Part shown: positions 1-9,944 of the stretch, piece after piece | How positions within the stretch are numbered: position 1 is the first letter of the stretch | Layout of the letters: every line of letters starts with the position of its first letter | NCBI RefSeq assembly: GCF_900099765.1 | Contig: NZ_FNDX01000014.1 | Coordinates: 1-64,000 of the forward strand | Origin: Paenibacillus typhae | GTDB lineage: Bacteria; Bacillota; Bacilli; Paenibacillales; Paenibacillaceae | Direction of reading: 5' to 3' | Length of the DNA: 64,000 nt | The notes under the pieces: model-generated | The model's input: only the letters and a program-made list of their open reading frames with translations | Told to the model about the DNA's origin: nothing | Databases searched by the model: none | Translations under genes and position numbers: made by a program

Positions 1-65
1 TAAATAGTTACCTATATTATACAACATTAACGCGGTGTCGTGTGAAACCAAGATCACATAAAGAA

Positions 66-119
66 GGCTGTCGAGACTTTCTCGACAGCCTGAGCTCATC
101 TGCGGATGAGCTGTTTTTT
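66..119 (+). terminator. Tandem hairpins, terminator of an upstream transcript
   Basis: An 11-bp perfect stem with a 3-nt loop (66-90) is followed directly by an 8-bp stem with loop TGCG (93-112) and a run of six T (114-119). The second hairpin with its T-run is a standard rho-independent terminator reading rightwards, so it should end a transcript whose gene lies left of the window. Nothing coding is supported in 1-283. Confidence 0.75.
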
Positions 120-228
120 CTTTGCCGGCCGCTCCGGGCGAGCCCAACAAAGGAGAAAATGCCTGGGATTCGGCTGTCTGCCGGCGTGCATCCGCGAGCT
201 TACCCGGCCTCCCTTATGCAACCGTCCC

Positions 229-266
229 AAAAAGGCGATCCCCGCAACCGCGGGGATCGCCTTTTT
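229..266 (-). terminator. Bidirectional rho-independent terminator after the carbonic anhydrase gene
   Basis: A perfect 16-bp inverted repeat, AAAAAGGCGATCCCCG and its complement around a 6-nt loop, has A-run and T-run ends. It can therefore work in both directions. It lies just beyond the stop codon of the leftward carbonic anhydrase gene. Confidence 0.8.
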
Positions 267-283
267 GAACACTGAATCAATCC

Positions 284-1111
284 TTATTCATCGCTGCCGA
301 TCTCCCGGCTGCCCAGCGGCTGAACAGGACGGTTGTCATGCGGGAAAATCGCAGCGAATTTGCCGATCTGTTCCCCGGACAGGGTAACCGGGTTCTCCAG
401 GACGATCCACTGGACGCCTTCGGTACACGGCGGTGTAGTGAGCGAGCCCTGATAACGGAAGGAGTGAAAATCGGCGGGCAGCAGCCCGGCCGGATCGAAA
501 GGCCCGTCAACCACCGTTTCCTGTTCACTTTCGTCGGCCGGAAGCACGGACCAAAGCTTGTTCAGCACGGTATTTTCGCTGCCGGATTGAATCATTACTC
601 CCAGTACAGCGAGTGAGCCGTCTTCACTTTTATGAACCAGATGAAGCTCCATCTCCGCATGTTTGCCGTCAACCTCATGCTCGCTGGGCAGATGAAAGTG
701 GAATTGCTGCAATAGGTAAGTCTTGCCCTCAATAGTGAGCTTATTGTTCTGATGGTTAAGATTCACCTGAATGGTATGACCGTTGTTGATGATGGACACC
801 GGTGAAGGGGAATACTCCACTTTTAGAGGGGAGAGACTCTCATCTGCCTTCACTTTGTCATGAAGAATATTAACCGGCGACTGAGCCCTACCGGTACTGC
901 AGGTTGTGAACAGCTGATCCAGCTCTGCCCAGTTTTCCGGGGATGTATCTCCTTCGTAAGACCAGTGTGTCTGGTGCGCGGAGGCCGGGACGGAGGCCTC
1001 GTGTGTGGCTTCTGCACCATGATTAAGATTGCTGTTGTTTCCACAGCCGGCCATCGCAGTCAGGACTGCGGCCGGGAATAACAGGCGTAATCCCCATTTG
1101 TTGATTTGCAT
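284..1111 (-). CDS. Alpha-class carbonic anhydrase, lipoprotein
   Basis: Interconverts CO2 and bicarbonate, probably on the outer face of the membrane. The 275-residue product begins with a lipoprotein signal peptide ending in lipobox MAGC (Cys23). The alpha-CA fold is clear: the stretch from HWSYEG to AQSPVNI near residues 49-82, then FHFHLPSEH with zinc ligands His138 and His140, and ELHLVH giving the third ligand His157. The C-terminal SLTTPPCTEGVQW motif is also typical of the family. It appears monocistronic, with a terminator at 229-266 and its own AT-rich upstream region. Alpha-class enzymes are less common in Firmicutes than beta or gamma types, but are known there as secreted or lipid-anchored proteins. 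The family assignment is firm; the physiological role is not visible from the context. Confidence 0.93.
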   Translation of the reverse strand: MQINKWGLRLLFPAAVLTAMAGCGNNSNLNHGAEATHEASVPASAHQTHWSYEGDTSPENWAELDQLFTTCSTGRAQSPVNILHDKVKADESLSPLKVEYSPSPVSIINNGHTIQVNLNHQNNKLTIEGKTYLLQQFHFHLPSEHEVDGKHAEMELHLVHKSEDGSLAVLGVMIQSGSENTVLNKLWSVLPADESEQETVVDGPFDPAGLLPADFHSFRYQGSLTTPPCTEGVQWIVLENPVTLSGEQIGKFAAIFPHDNRPVQPLGSREIGSDE

Positions 1112-1143
1112 ACGTCATCCTTCTCTCTATTAGTTGGAACATT

Positions 1144-1164
1144 ATTATTTATATTGTAAATAAT
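1144..1164. promoter_or_regulatory. Perfect AT-rich inverted repeat upstream of the carbonic anhydrase gene
   Basis: ATTATTTA and TAAATAAT form perfect 8-bp arms around a 5-nt spacer, about 33 bp upstream of the start codon at 1111. The position suits an operator overlapping a promoter. In AT-rich DNA such arms can arise by chance, and no regulator is identified. Confidence 0.35.
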
Positions 1165-1299
1165 GGATTATTCTATAACTAGTGAATAAAGACTCAGCTG
1201 CGCATTGGTTCTATTTATCCATAAATTGTCCATAAAAATCCAGTATAGTCCGGGACAATAGGCGAGAAAGGGGGATTTTGGAACTGTAAAAGATAAAAG

Positions 1300-1330
1300 C
1301 CCCTTCGCATCCATAACGGAAGCGAAAGGG
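1300..1330 (-). terminator. Terminator of the ArsR-type regulator gene
   Basis: On the minus strand a CCCTTTCGC/GCGAAGGGG stem with one bulge is followed by CTTTTATCTTTT. It sits 54 bp beyond the stop of the leftward regulator gene. Confidence 0.55.
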
Positions 1331-1383
1331 CAGAGAGTCTGAAATGAGGTTTTCTTGGGAGCCTTTGATCTTCCGAAAGCAGG

Positions 1384-2340
1384 CTATTCGGTAGTTGAGA
1401 CCGGAACGCGCCGGTTCACTTCCTCCACCTCATGCACATTGTAGAGCACACGGGCCAGCAGATCCTGGCTGTAGTTGCCGAAATGTTTGCCGTAGATGGT
1501 CAGGCCCCGCTTGTTGACCGGCTTGTCGGTGACGGCGATGCGGAAGGTCAGCTCGCTTTTGTAATCGAGCTTGATATCGTCCAGTGTAATGTCCGAGATG
1601 CGGCAGCCGTCAATGAAGCTTCCTTCATTATTGATCCGGATCAGCTTCAGCATTCCGTATTGGTTGAGATGCGGCGGCCACCAGTCCGGGTTGAAGGTTC
1701 CTCGCTGGTCTCCGAAGTCGCCGGGGCTGGTCCAGTAGCCGATCTCGATACCATTAAGGTAAAAATACAGATCGGAAGGGTAGTTGTCGCTGAAACCCGG
1801 AGCCTCTGAACCGATCTCCATAGAAAACTGGATCTCCCTGAAGGTCTGGTTGGCCTTCAGATAGTTCGGAATACGGTACTCCAGGAAGCCTTCGGCCATC
1901 CAGATAATCTCGGAATCGATCCGCTGGGGATCGGCGAAATAACGCGGCTCGTCAAAGTCACCGATAATGCTGTCCTTTGTAGCAAGTCCGCAGGTCGGAA
2001 CCGCCTGATAGTTACTGTAGTGGCCGACCTGGATCTCCACTTCATACAGATTGTCTACATCCTTGCTGCGCAGATCGACCATCAGCTTATCCTTGTTCAG
2101 ATAACAGACCTTCTGGATACCGTGCTTGCCGACGGATGTATTGATTTCAATAAGGCCGCTTTCCTCAAGCTTCTTGATGTGCATTGTGATGGCACCGTTG
2201 CTCAGATTCAGCTTCTTGGCGATTTCATTCAGGTTAAGGGCCTGATTGCCGGCGAGCAGCTCCAGAATTTGAATCCGGATTTCAGAGCTCAGCGCTTTGA
2301 AAATTTCGATGCCACTCATTAGATCTTTGATATATATCAT
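1384..2340 (-). CDS. ArsR-type winged-helix transcriptional regulator with large C-terminal domain
   Basis: 318 residues. Residues 8-90 form an ArsR/HTH_20-like winged helix (FKALSSEIRIQILELLAG, then LNEIAKKLNLSNGAITMHIKKLEESGLI). The remaining roughly 220 residues are not metal-sensing. They are rich in aromatic residues and predicted beta strands (FYLNGIEIGYWTSPGDFGD, WWPPHLNQYGMLKLIRINN), which resembles a jelly-roll sugar-binding domain. The start at 2340 has GAAGG about 8 nt upstream; Met at 2319 is an alternative. The gene diverges from the arabinan locus across a 450-bp regulatory region, so it is probably the local carbohydrate-responsive regulator. This role is inferred from position; the ligand is unknown. 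ArsR-type regulators of sugar genes with similar architecture are known in Paenibacillus and relatives. Confidence 0.82.
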   Translation of the reverse strand: MIYIKDLMSGIEIFKALSSEIRIQILELLAGNQALNLNEIAKKLNLSNGAITMHIKKLEESGLIEINTSVGKHGIQKVCYLNKDKLMVDLRSKDVDNLYEVEIQVGHYSNYQAVPTCGLATKDSIIGDFDEPRYFADPQRIDSEIIWMAEGFLEYRIPNYLKANQTFREIQFSMEIGSEAPGFSDNYPSDLYFYLNGIEIGYWTSPGDFGDQRGTFNPDWWPPHLNQYGMLKLIRINNEGSFIDGCRISDITLDDIKLDYKSELTFRIAVTDKPVNKRGLTIYGKHFGNYSQDLLARVLYNVHEVEEVNRRVPVSTTE

Positions 2341-2790
2341 CTCAAACCTTCTTCCGCAGACGTCATTAATGACTATTTTATAAAATTATAAACTAATTGA
2401 GCTAAAAAGGAAAGCTTTCTTCCTTTATTTGTGCATTATAATTAAATTTAAGCTAAATTCTGTATAATTAAGCCTTTTATTTTAGATTTATTAGAAGAAT
2501 GACGGCTAAATCATACATGAAAATCGCATTTTTTTTCAGTAAAAGCTTATAAAACGAATTTATTTTGAATAAGTTTAAATAGTTTTATATAATTATGTTT
2601 ACAACAAACCTTATATATGTTATTTTATATCTGTAAGCGAATACATTCAAATGTTTTTTAACTGATTAAGATAAATATAAAATGGATCAACCCAAAAAGA
2701 TAGCTTGAACTATAAACAACCGCAAACGGTTACTTTAGTTCTTTCTATATAAGCTTCGCAATTGTTCACAACACTCTAGGAGGGGTTTCA
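2341..2790. promoter_or_regulatory. Divergent 450-bp regulatory region of the arabinan locus
   Basis: This very AT-rich region separates the ArsR-type gene from the transporter operon. Near the regulator, two direct repeats share TTRAGCTAAA (2397-2406 and 2448-2457) and flank GAAAGCTTTC (2410-2419). Near the operon are a cre site (2632-2645) and the palindrome AACCG-CAAA-CGGTT (2718-2731). The direct repeats are candidate operators for the divergent regulator. No ORF here is credible. Confidence 0.5.
2632..2645 (+). promoter_or_regulatory. cre site (CcpA) upstream of the arabinan transporter operon
   Basis: TGTAAGCGAATACA matches the cre consensus TGNAANCGNWNNCA at every fixed position. It lies 146 bp before the GTG start of the binding-protein gene. 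Carbon catabolite control of an arabinoside locus is expected biology. Confidence 0.65.
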
Positions 2791-4188
2791 GTGTTAAAGA
2801 AAAAGGGCTGGTTTACACTGCTGTCGTTAGTTTTGCTGGTATCGGTTGTACTGGCGGGCTGCGGCGGGAACAACAATGCATCGTCAGGCAATAATGCCGG
2901 AAGCAACACAGGAAATAGCGGGGGAAGCAGCAATTCGCAGGAAACCAAGAATCTTACGTTTATGTTCAGAGGCGGCACAGATGAGCAGAAGGCTTATGAA
3001 GGCGTTGTCAAGCAATTCGAAGCTGACCACCCGAATGTGAAGGTCAAGATCGTGGTTACTGCAGCAGACCAATATGCAACCAAACTGAAGGCCTCTATTA
3101 CGGGTAACAGCGTACCGGATGTATTCTATTTTGAATCCGGTGACCTCAAGGCTTATGTCAACAGTGGCGTTCTGCTGGATCTGACCGGCTATATTGAAGG
3201 CAATTCTAACATTAATCTTGATAATATCTGGAAATATGGCGTGGACCTGTACCGTTATGACGGCACTATGGCCGGTCAGGGCAACATTTACGGTATGCCT
3301 AAAGACGTTGGCCCTTTTGCACTCGGCTACAACAAAACGATGTTCGAAGCAGCCGGCATTCCGCTGCCTGACAAGGACAAGCCTTACACCTGGGATGAGT
3401 TCATCAAGGTTGCCCAGCAGCTTACTATTGACAAGGACGGAGACGGCAAGCTTGACCAGTTCGGCGCAGGCTTTAACGTGAACTGGGCTTTGCAGGCGTT
3501 TGTATGGAGTAATGGTGCGGACTGGATTGATGCAACTAAAACTAAAGTTACCATTGATGATCCGAAATTTGCGGAAGCGCTTCAGTTCTTTGCAGACATG
3601 CAGAATAAATATGGCATCACACCATCCACCGAGCAGGCGCAGACACTGGATACCTACCAGCGCTGGATGAAAGGCGAAATGGCCTTCTTCCCTGTTGGTC
3701 CATGGGATATGAGCACTTATGAAACACTGCCTTTCGACTATGATCTGATTCCTTACCCTGCCGGTTCCACTGGCAAATCCGCTACATGGACAGGCTCCCT
3801 TGGTATCGGCGCATCCGCCAAAACCAAGCATCCGGAAGAAGCCGTTGAGCTGATTAACTATCTGACAGCCTCGAAGGAAGGCATGGAAGCACTGGTTAAG
3901 GCCAAAGTCCAGATTCCTAACCTGATCGACATGGCTAAAGAATGGGCAGCGGACACTACAACCAAACCAGCGAACAAAGAAGAGTTCCTGCAGGTTGTTG
4001 AAGAGTACGGAAGAGTACTGCCAGGCCACTATACTTACAATGCTGAATGGTACAACCTGTTCTTCACCGATATCCAGCCTGTGCTGGACGGAAAGATTAC
4101 GGCTGCAGAGTATGTAAAAGAGGAACAGCCTAAGATGCAGAAGCTGCTGGATAAGGCGATTGAGCAGGAAGCGAAATCCAAGAAATAA
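2791..4188 (+). CDS. ABC transporter sugar-binding lipoprotein (family 1, AraN-like)
   Basis: 465-residue extracellular receptor of a CUT1-type carbohydrate ABC importer. It has a lipoprotein signal ending in VLAGC (Cys24), then a Gly/Asn/Ser-rich tether of about 30 residues and the bilobal SBP_bac_1 fold ([23 protein letters not shown], later [14 protein letters not shown] and [20 protein letters not shown]). Start is GTG at 2791 behind AGGAGGGG (2778-2785). Two permease genes follow, then intracellular GH43 and GH51 enzymes, so the ligand is probably arabinose or arabino-oligosaccharide, as for AraNPQ of Bacillus. The ligand is inferred from context. No ATPase gene is in the locus, which is normal for CUT1 systems sharing an MsmX-type ATPase. 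Confidence 0.9.
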   Translation: MLKKKGWFTLLSLVLLVSVVLAGCGGNNNASSGNNAGSNTGNSGGSSNSQETKNLTFMFRGGTDEQKAYEGVVKQFEADHPNVKVKIVVTAADQYATKLKASITGNSVPDVFYFESGDLKAYVNSGVLLDLTGYIEGNSNINLDNIWKYGVDLYRYDGTMAGQGNIYGMPKDVGPFALGYNKTMFEAAGIPLPDKDKPYTWDEFIKVAQQLTIDKDGDGKLDQFGAGFNVNWALQAFVWSNGADWIDATKTKVTIDDPKFAEALQFFADMQNKYGITPSTEQAQTLDTYQRWMKGEMAFFPVGPWDMSTYETLPFDYDLIPYPAGSTGKSATWTGSLGIGASAKTKHPEEAVELINYLTASKEGMEALVKAKVQIPNLIDMAKEWAADTTTKPANKEEFLQVVEEYGRVLPGHYTYNAEWYNLFFTDIQPVLDGKITAAEYVKEEQPKMQKLLDKAIEQEAKSKK

Positions 4189-4222
4189 TTCCCGGTAAAC
4201 CTTCTTTACCCCAGAAAAAAGT

Positions 4223-4261
4223 GATGTCGGCCCTTAAAGCAGCACCGGCCGGCATCCTTTT
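4223..4261 (+). terminator. Intercistronic hairpin between binding-protein and permease genes
   Basis: GATGTCGGCC pairs with GGCCGGCATC (one G-U pair) around a 14-nt loop and is followed by CTTTTT. It most likely acts as a leaky terminator or 3' stabiliser, giving more binding protein than permease. Confidence 0.7.
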
Positions 4262-4291
4262 TATCTGATATCCGAATTTGAGGTGATTGCC

Positions 4292-5182
4292 ATGAATCAA
4301 AAGTCTAACCTCTACCGGAAGGAGAAAATCTACGGATTTCTGTTCATTCTTCCTCCGCTGCTGGGGCTTCTGATCTTTACCCTGTATCCGATGATTTATT
4401 CCATCTACGGCTCGTTTACGGATTGGGACGGCCTCGGCCAGATGAACCTGATCGGTTTAAGCAATTTCAAGGATTTGTGGACGGATGAGCTGTTCCATAA
4501 AGCGCTTTTCAATACGCTCTTTATGATGCTCGGCATTCCAATCGGGATTGTGCTGGCCCTGCTGCTGGCGCTGGGACTTAACCGCGGTGTACCCGGGACA
4601 ACAGCTTTCCGCGTCATCTACTATGTTCCGGTAATCTCATCACTGGCTGCGGTATCCATCATGTGGAACTGGGCTTATAACGGGGACTATGGACTGGTTA
4701 ACCAGTTCCTTGACCTGTTCGGCATTACGGGACCCAACTGGATGGCCAACAAGTATACGGTCAAACCCGCACTGATCATTATGGCGGTCTGGAAAGGTGT
4801 CGGCTATACGATGCTGCTGTATTTGGCGGCGCTGCAAAGTGTATCGAGATCCTACTATGAAGCCGCTGAGCTTGACGGGGCGAACAGCTTCAAGGCCTTC
4901 TGGCATATTACCTGGCCGATGGTGCGCCCGGTTACCTTCTTTATCATCGTTACCAATATTATCGGAGGATCGCAAATCTTTACCGAGATGAACATTATGA
5001 CCCCAACCGGCGGACCGGAGTATGCTTCGGCTTCAGTCGTGTTCTATATCTGGCAAAAAGCCTTCGGCAACTTCCAGATGGGTTATGCTTCCGCCATGGC
5101 GGTTGTTCTGGGCGCGTTTATATTTGTCGTGACTCTTATCCAATTCAGAATGAACGAGAAGCAGTCGTTCGATGTTGATTGA
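4292..5182 (+). CDS. Sugar ABC transporter permease (MalF/AraP-like)
   Basis: First membrane subunit of the CUT1 importer. It has six predicted membrane segments, starting with GFLFILPPLLGLLIFTLYPMIYSIY. The cytoplasmic coupling (EAA) motif reads EAAELDGANSFKAFWHITWPM, followed by the usual GGSQIFTEMNIMTPTGGPEYAS segment. ATG at 4292 is preferred over GTG at 4283, because GAGGTG (4280-4285) sits 6 nt before it. The upstream hairpin separates it from the binding-protein gene; the next permease begins 24 bp after its stop. Confidence 0.9.
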   Translation: MNQKSNLYRKEKIYGFLFILPPLLGLLIFTLYPMIYSIYGSFTDWDGLGQMNLIGLSNFKDLWTDELFHKALFNTLFMMLGIPIGIVLALLLALGLNRGVPGTTAFRVIYYVPVISSLAAVSIMWNWAYNGDYGLVNQFLDLFGITGPNWMANKYTVKPALIIMAVWKGVGYTMLLYLAALQSVSRSYYEAAELDGANSFKAFWHITWPMVRPVTFFIIVTNIIGGSQIFTEMNIMTPTGGPEYASASVVFYIWQKAFGNFQMGYASAMAVVLGAFIFVVTLIQFRMNEKQSFDVD

Positions 5183-5206
5183 TATGAGAGGGAGGAGCGA
5201 ATAACG

Positions 5207-6043
5207 TTGAAGAGCAGAAGAAGAATTACCAATACCCTTATTTTCATTTTGCTGTTAATCGGTGCAGTATTCATGATCGGCCCGCTGCTCTGGATGCTGT
5301 CCACCTCACTGAAGGACAAGCAGGACGTCTTTGCCTTGCCGCCGGTATGGATTCCAAACCCGGTTCATTTCGGAAAATATAAAGAGATTTGGGAAGCCGG
5401 CCCGCTGCTGAGCGGGATCAAGAACAGCGTAATTATCGCTGTTTCAGTAACCCTTGTAGGAACGTTTACCTCGTCGCTGGCAGCCTTTTCTTTTGCGAAG
5501 CTTAAATTCCCGGCCAAAAATAAAATTTTCCTGCTGATGCTCTCATCGCTGATGATTCCGTATCCGGCCGTGATGATCCCGCAGTTCTTCATGTTCTCCA
5601 AGCTGGGCTGGGTGGATACCCTGCTTCCGCTGATTGTTCCCGGCCTGTTCGGCAACATCGTCATGATCTTCTTCCTGCGGCAGTATCTCAGCAGTGTACC
5701 TAACGCCATTATTGAAGCCGCCAAAATCGACGGCAGCTCCTATTTCCGGCTGTACAGCTCCATTACCTTCCCGCTGATCAAGCCTGCGGTAGCCGCTCAG
5801 CTGATCCTGTGGTTTATGGGGATTTGGAATGATTATCTGTCGCCGATTATTTACCTGAATTCACCGGAGAAACAGACGCTGCAGCTGGTCATTGCCAACT
5901 TTAATGCGACCTATGCCATCCAGACGGATTATCCGCTCATTATGGCCGCTTCGATTATCGCGCTGCTGCCGATGCTGATTATCTTCCTGGTGTTCCAGAA
6001 GCAGATTATCGAATCTGTGGCCATCTCCGGGGTTAAAGGCTGA
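5207..6043 (+). CDS. Sugar ABC transporter permease (MalG/AraQ-like)
   Basis: Second membrane subunit of the importer, 278 residues. It begins with an N-terminal membrane segment (LIFILLLIGAVFMIGPLLWMLSTSLK) and carries the EAA motif EAAKIDGSSYFRLYSSITFPLIKP near residues 170-190. The C-terminal ending SVAISGVKG is characteristic of MalG-type permeases. Start is TTG at 5207 behind GGGAGGAG. The stop overlaps the start of the next gene (TGATG), so the glycosidase is translationally coupled to the transporter, which supports an arabinoside cargo. Confidence 0.9.
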   Translation: MKSRRRITNTLIFILLLIGAVFMIGPLLWMLSTSLKDKQDVFALPPVWIPNPVHFGKYKEIWEAGPLLSGIKNSVIIAVSVTLVGTFTSSLAAFSFAKLKFPAKNKIFLLMLSSLMIPYPAVMIPQFFMFSKLGWVDTLLPLIVPGLFGNIVMIFFLRQYLSSVPNAIIEAAKIDGSSYFRLYSSITFPLIKPAVAAQLILWFMGIWNDYLSPIIYLNSPEKQTLQLVIANFNATYAIQTDYPLIMAASIIALLPMLIIFLVFQKQIIESVAISGVKG

Positions 6044-7422
6044 TGGGTACGCCGGTTCATCGCAGCGAAGCGGACGGCAGCCTTCTTTTTCCGGAATCTC
6101 CGGGTGAACAGAAGCTCTATGATACTTCCATTCTGGATAAAGAATCCGCGTGGGGGACACATAATGCCCATGACCCCGGTATCATCAAAACGCCTGACGG
6201 CTACTATATCTTTTCTACAGATGTCAGAGTAGGGGGAGAGCCGGTACCTGGTGTGATGGTGCGCAAATCGGCAGACCTGATTCATTGGGAATGGGTGCAC
6301 TATGCGCTGCCCGGTATTCCGGAGATTGCAGCAGAGTGGGCCCGGGCAACAAATTTGTGGGCGCCTGACGTTGTCCGGCATAACGGGAAATACCGGATGT
6401 ATTATTCGGCTTCCTCCTTTGGCAGCCGCCAGTCGCTGATCGGGCTGCAGACGGCAGATTCCATTGAGGGTCCGTGGACAGATGAAGGTGCAGTAATCAA
6501 GACGCGTGAAGAGGATCATCTGAATGCCATTGATGCCAATGTAGTGTGTGATGCGGAAGGCCGGATGTGGATGGTGTACGGCTCGTTTTTCGGCGGGATT
6601 CATATTGTAGAGCTGGATAAGGAGTCTGGCAAACCGCTTGAGGAGGGCTTCGGCCGGCTGCTGGCTGTCCGTGACAAAACTACAGAGGACGGTGCAGTGG
6701 AAGGCCCTTATATCGTCTATAATGAACAGTTTAAAAAGTATTATTTGTTTGTCTCGTATGATTCGCTTTTTGAAGATTACAACGTGCGGGTGGCGCGTGC
6801 AGATTCCATAACCGGACCTTATTTGGATGCGCACGGCCGGGATATGAAGGACAGCACATACATGCCGCAGCATGAGGTAGGTGTCAAAATTCTAGGCGGA
6901 TACCGGTTCGGTGACGATGCCGGCTGGATTGCCCCGGGGCATAACTCGGTGTTAAACGACAACGGAGCCTATTATATGGTGCACCATGCGCGCGGCGGAG
7001 AGAACAAGCATTGGCCTTATCTGCATATTCGCAAAATCCTATGGACAGAAGACGGCTGGCCGGTGGTTTCACCGGAACGTTATGCGGGAGAGGCGGAGCA
7101 GGATATTCCTGCCGGACGTATCCCGGGTCCATGGGACCGGCTGGTGCATGATCCGTCTGCCCACGGCCAGGTGAGTCCGCAGCTGCTTACTTTGCAGGAG
7201 AGCGGTGAGATGACGGGCGAGCACGGCATAGGCGTATGGTCCTTTGACGGACGGCGGACATTGACGCTGAGCTGGAGCGATCTTTCAGAGGGCAAAGGAC
7301 GGGAAGAGAAGGTGCAGCTGCTGCCGGCCTGGGACTGGGAGAAAGACAAGCCGGCTCTGGTCTTTACAGGGCTGAATGACAGCGGGATCGCTGTCTGGGG
7401 TAAACAAGCTTCCGAAGCCTAA
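6043..7422 (+). CDS. Glycoside hydrolase family 43, probable arabinan endo/exo-1,5-alpha-L-arabinosidase
   Basis: 459 residues with no signal peptide, so it acts in the cytoplasm on imported oligosaccharides. The five-bladed beta-propeller signature is present. HDPGI gives the general base Asp44, NAIDANVV the pKa modulator Asp164, and VEGPYI the acid Glu220. Conserved [20 protein letters not shown] and IAPGHNSV also fit family 43. The roughly 100 residues after the propeller (from about residue 350) form an extra C-terminal domain. The gene overlaps the upstream permease stop by one base and precedes the GH51 gene. Known members with this context remove arabinose from alpha-1,5-arabino-oligosaccharides; exact specificity is inferred. 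Confidence 0.87.
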   Translation: MGTPVHRSEADGSLLFPESPGEQKLYDTSILDKESAWGTHNAHDPGIIKTPDGYYIFSTDVRVGGEPVPGVMVRKSADLIHWEWVHYALPGIPEIAAEWARATNLWAPDVVRHNGKYRMYYSASSFGSRQSLIGLQTADSIEGPWTDEGAVIKTREEDHLNAIDANVVCDAEGRMWMVYGSFFGGIHIVELDKESGKPLEEGFGRLLAVRDKTTEDGAVEGPYIVYNEQFKKYYLFVSYDSLFEDYNVRVARADSITGPYLDAHGRDMKDSTYMPQHEVGVKILGGYRFGDDAGWIAPGHNSVLNDNGAYYMVHHARGGENKHWPYLHIRKILWTEDGWPVVSPERYAGEAEQDIPAGRIPGPWDRLVHDPSAHGQVSPQLLTLQESGEMTGEHGIGVWSFDGRRTLTLSWSDLSEGKGREEKVQLLPAWDWEKDKPALVFTGLNDSGIAVWGKQASEA

Positions 7423-7459
7423 ACAGACAACAGGGAGCAGAAGGATGGAGGAGAGAACG

Positions 7460-8935
7460 ATGACAAAGGCCGTACTTAATGCGGATATCGCAAAAAGCAA
7501 GATCAGCCGACATATCTACGGGCATTTCGCCGAGCATCTTGGCAGATGTATCTATGAAGGCTTATGGGTAGGCGAAGACTCGCCTGTGCCGAACACGGAT
7601 GGCATCCGTAACGATGTCGTCGCTGCGCTGAAGCAGCTGGACATTCCGGTGCTGCGCTGGCCGGGAGGCTGCTTCGCCGATGAATATCACTGGAAAGACG
7701 GGATCGGCCCGAAGGAAGGCCGCAAACGGATGGTTAACACCCACTGGGGCGGTGTCGTAGAGAACAATCACTTTGGCACGCATGAATTTTTCCGCCTGTG
7801 CGAGCTGCTGGAATGTGAGCCTTACATTTGCGGCAATGTCGGCAGCGGTACGGTTCAGGAGATGTCGGAGTGGGTCGAGTATATGACCTTTGACGGTGAA
7901 TCCCCGATGGCTGCCTGGCGGCAGGAGAACGGGCGGGAGAAGCCGTGGGCGCTGAAATATTTTGGCGTCGGCAATGAAAACTGGGGCTGCGGAGGCAACA
8001 TGCGCCCTGAATATTATGCGGATCTTTACCGGCGTTATCAGACCTATGTCCGAAATTACGGCGATAACCGGCTGTACAAGATTGCCGGAGGAGCCAATGT
8101 GGATGACTACAACTGGACGGAGGTTGTGATGCGGGAAGCGGGCGGCATGATGGACGGCCTTAGCCTCCATTCCTACACCATCCCCGGCAGCTGGGAGGAG
8201 AAGCGTGCGGCACTCGGCTTCGATGAAGCCGAGTGGATTGAGACGATGCAGAAATCCCTTCGTATGGACGAACTCATTACCCGCCACACGGCGATCATGG
8301 ACAAATATGATCCGCAGAAGCGGGTAGGATTAATCATAGATGAATGGGGTACCTGGTTCCTGAACGAGCCGGGAACGAATCCCGGGTTCCTCTACCAGCA
8401 GAATACCCTCAGAGATGCACTGGTTGCCGGCATCCACCTGAATATTTTTCATCATCATAGCGACCGGGTGCATATGGCGAATATCGCCCAGATGGTCAAT
8501 GTGCTGCAGGCACTGATTCTGACGGAAGGCGACAAGCTGCTGCTTACCCCTACTTATCATGTATTCCGGATGTATAAGGTGCATCAGGATAACGAGCTGC
8601 TGGAGGTTGCTTTTGACAGCCCGCTGTATACCCATGGCGGAGTAACGGTTCCGCAGCTGAGCATCTCTGCATCCCGCGATCAAGAGGGCAGCATTTATGT
8701 TTCCATCTGTAATCTGAGTCATGAAGCAGACGCTGGCCTGAGCCTTGACATCAGAGGCGCGCAGGTAAGTGCAGTAACAGGCGAGATCCTGACTCATGCC
8801 GAGCTTGGTGCTCATAACACGTTCGAAGCGCCGGATACGATAGCACCTTCAGCCTATGAAGGCGCTCTGCTGACCGATGGCATCCTGAGCTGCACGCTCC
8901 CGCCGGCATCGGTTACTGTACTAACACTTAAATAG
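7460..8935 (+). CDS. abfA: Alpha-L-arabinofuranosidase, glycoside hydrolase family 51
   Basis: Cytoplasmic retaining enzyme that releases L-arabinose from arabino-oligosaccharides. At 491 residues it has the usual bacterial GH51 length. [11 protein letters not shown] holds the acid/base Glu173 and LIIDEWGTW the nucleophile Glu295. [17 protein letters not shown] and [14 protein letters not shown] are classic N-terminal GH51 motifs, and the C-terminal beta domain closes the chain. ATG 7460 is chosen because GGAGGAG lies about 8 nt upstream; a longer open frame reaching back to 7376 overlaps the previous gene without a ribosome site. It follows GH43 in the same operon. Confidence 0.95.
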   Translation: MTKAVLNADIAKSKISRHIYGHFAEHLGRCIYEGLWVGEDSPVPNTDGIRNDVVAALKQLDIPVLRWPGGCFADEYHWKDGIGPKEGRKRMVNTHWGGVVENNHFGTHEFFRLCELLECEPYICGNVGSGTVQEMSEWVEYMTFDGESPMAAWRQENGREKPWALKYFGVGNENWGCGGNMRPEYYADLYRRYQTYVRNYGDNRLYKIAGGANVDDYNWTEVVMREAGGMMDGLSLHSYTIPGSWEEKRAALGFDEAEWIETMQKSLRMDELITRHTAIMDKYDPQKRVGLIIDEWGTWFLNEPGTNPGFLYQQNTLRDALVAGIHLNIFHHHSDRVHMANIAQMVNVLQALILTEGDKLLLTPTYHVFRMYKVHQDNELLEVAFDSPLYTHGGVTVPQLSISASRDQEGSIYVSICNLSHEADAGLSLDIRGAQVSAVTGEILTHAELGAHNTFEAPDTIAPSAYEGALLTDGILSCTLPPASVTVLTLK

Positions 8936-8968
8936 ATCCAGCATAAATGGACCAAAGGAGAAACTGAT

Positions 8969-9928
8969 ATGAGCACTGGCAAAGAGTATACCAACCCGCT
9001 TGTGGAGCAGCGAGCTGATCCCTGGGTGTATAAGCATACAGACGGATTTTACTACTTTACCGCTTCCGTACCGGAATATGACCGGATTGAGGTGCGCAGA
9101 GCCGCAGCAATTGAAAACCTCGCCGAAGCCGTTCCTGTTGTAGCCTGGCGCAAATATGATACCGGGCCGCTCAGCGCTAACATCTGGGCACCGGAAATCC
9201 ATTATCTGCAGGGCAAATGGTATATCTATTTTGCTGCCGCGCGTACTACCGAAACAAAGGATGGACTGTTCGACCACCGGATGTATGTGCTGGAGAACGA
9301 ATCGCCGAATCCGCTGGAAGGCAGCTGGGTGGAGAAGGGCCAGGTCAAGACGGCCTGGGAATCCTTTGCCCTGGATGCGACGACCTTCCAGCATAAAGGG
9401 ATTCTCTATTATGTATGGGCCCAGAAGGATCCGGCAATCCCGGGGAACTCCAATCTTTATATCTCGGAGATGAGCAATCCGTGGACCTTGACCGGGAAGC
9501 AGACGATGATTGCCCATCCGGAATACGATTGGGAAAAAATCGGCTTCAGCGTAAATGAAGGTGCAGCCGTGCTGAAACGCGGCGGCAAGGTCTTCATTAG
9601 CTTCTCAGCCAGTGCCACCGACTACAACTACTGCATAGGACTGCTTACTGCAGATGAGGACAGCGATCTGCTGGATGCTGCCTCGTGGAGCAAGCACCCG
9701 GAGCCGGTGTTTAAGACCAGCGAAGAGAACGGCCAGTTCGGTCCGGGCCATAACAGCTTTACCGTGGGCGAGAACGGGGAGGATGTGCTGATCTACCATG
9801 CGCGCAGCTACAAGGAGATTACAGGCGATCCGCTGTACGATCCGAACCGCCACACCCGTGCCAAGGTAATAGGCTGGAAGGAAGACGGCACACCGGACTT
9901 CGGCGTGCCGCTGCCGGACAATAAGTAA
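8969..9928 (+). CDS. Glycoside hydrolase family 43 protein
   Basis: 319 residues, a compact single-domain five-bladed propeller without signal peptide. The catalytic triad can be read directly: Asp17 in QRADPWV (base), Asp136 in FALDATTF (pKa modulator) and Glu197 in VNEGAAV (acid). GPGHNSFTVGENGED and the segment near DPNRHTRAK are shared by family 43 members annotated as alpha-L-arabinofuranosidase or beta-xylosidase. AAAGGAG precedes the ATG. As the last gene of the transporter-GH43-GH51 operon it probably trims arabinose side chains. Its specificity relative to the first GH43 cannot be settled from sequence. Confidence 0.87.
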   Translation: MSTGKEYTNPLVEQRADPWVYKHTDGFYYFTASVPEYDRIEVRRAAAIENLAEAVPVVAWRKYDTGPLSANIWAPEIHYLQGKWYIYFAAARTTETKDGLFDHRMYVLENESPNPLEGSWVEKGQVKTAWESFALDATTFQHKGILYYVWAQKDPAIPGNSNLYISEMSNPWTLTGKQTMIAHPEYDWEKIGFSVNEGAAVLKRGGKVFISFSASATDYNYCIGLLTADEDSDLLDAASWSKHPEPVFKTSEENGQFGPGHNSFTVGENGEDVLIYHARSYKEITGDPLYDPNRHTRAKVIGWKEDGTPDFGVPLPDNK

Positions 9929-9944
9929 CCGGCCCTGGCCGGGT

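Noticed and set aside
2884..4029. 381-codon minus-strand frame antisense to the binding-protein gene
   Set aside because: Shadow of a well-supported lipoprotein gene with strong ribosome site; no motif in the antisense product.
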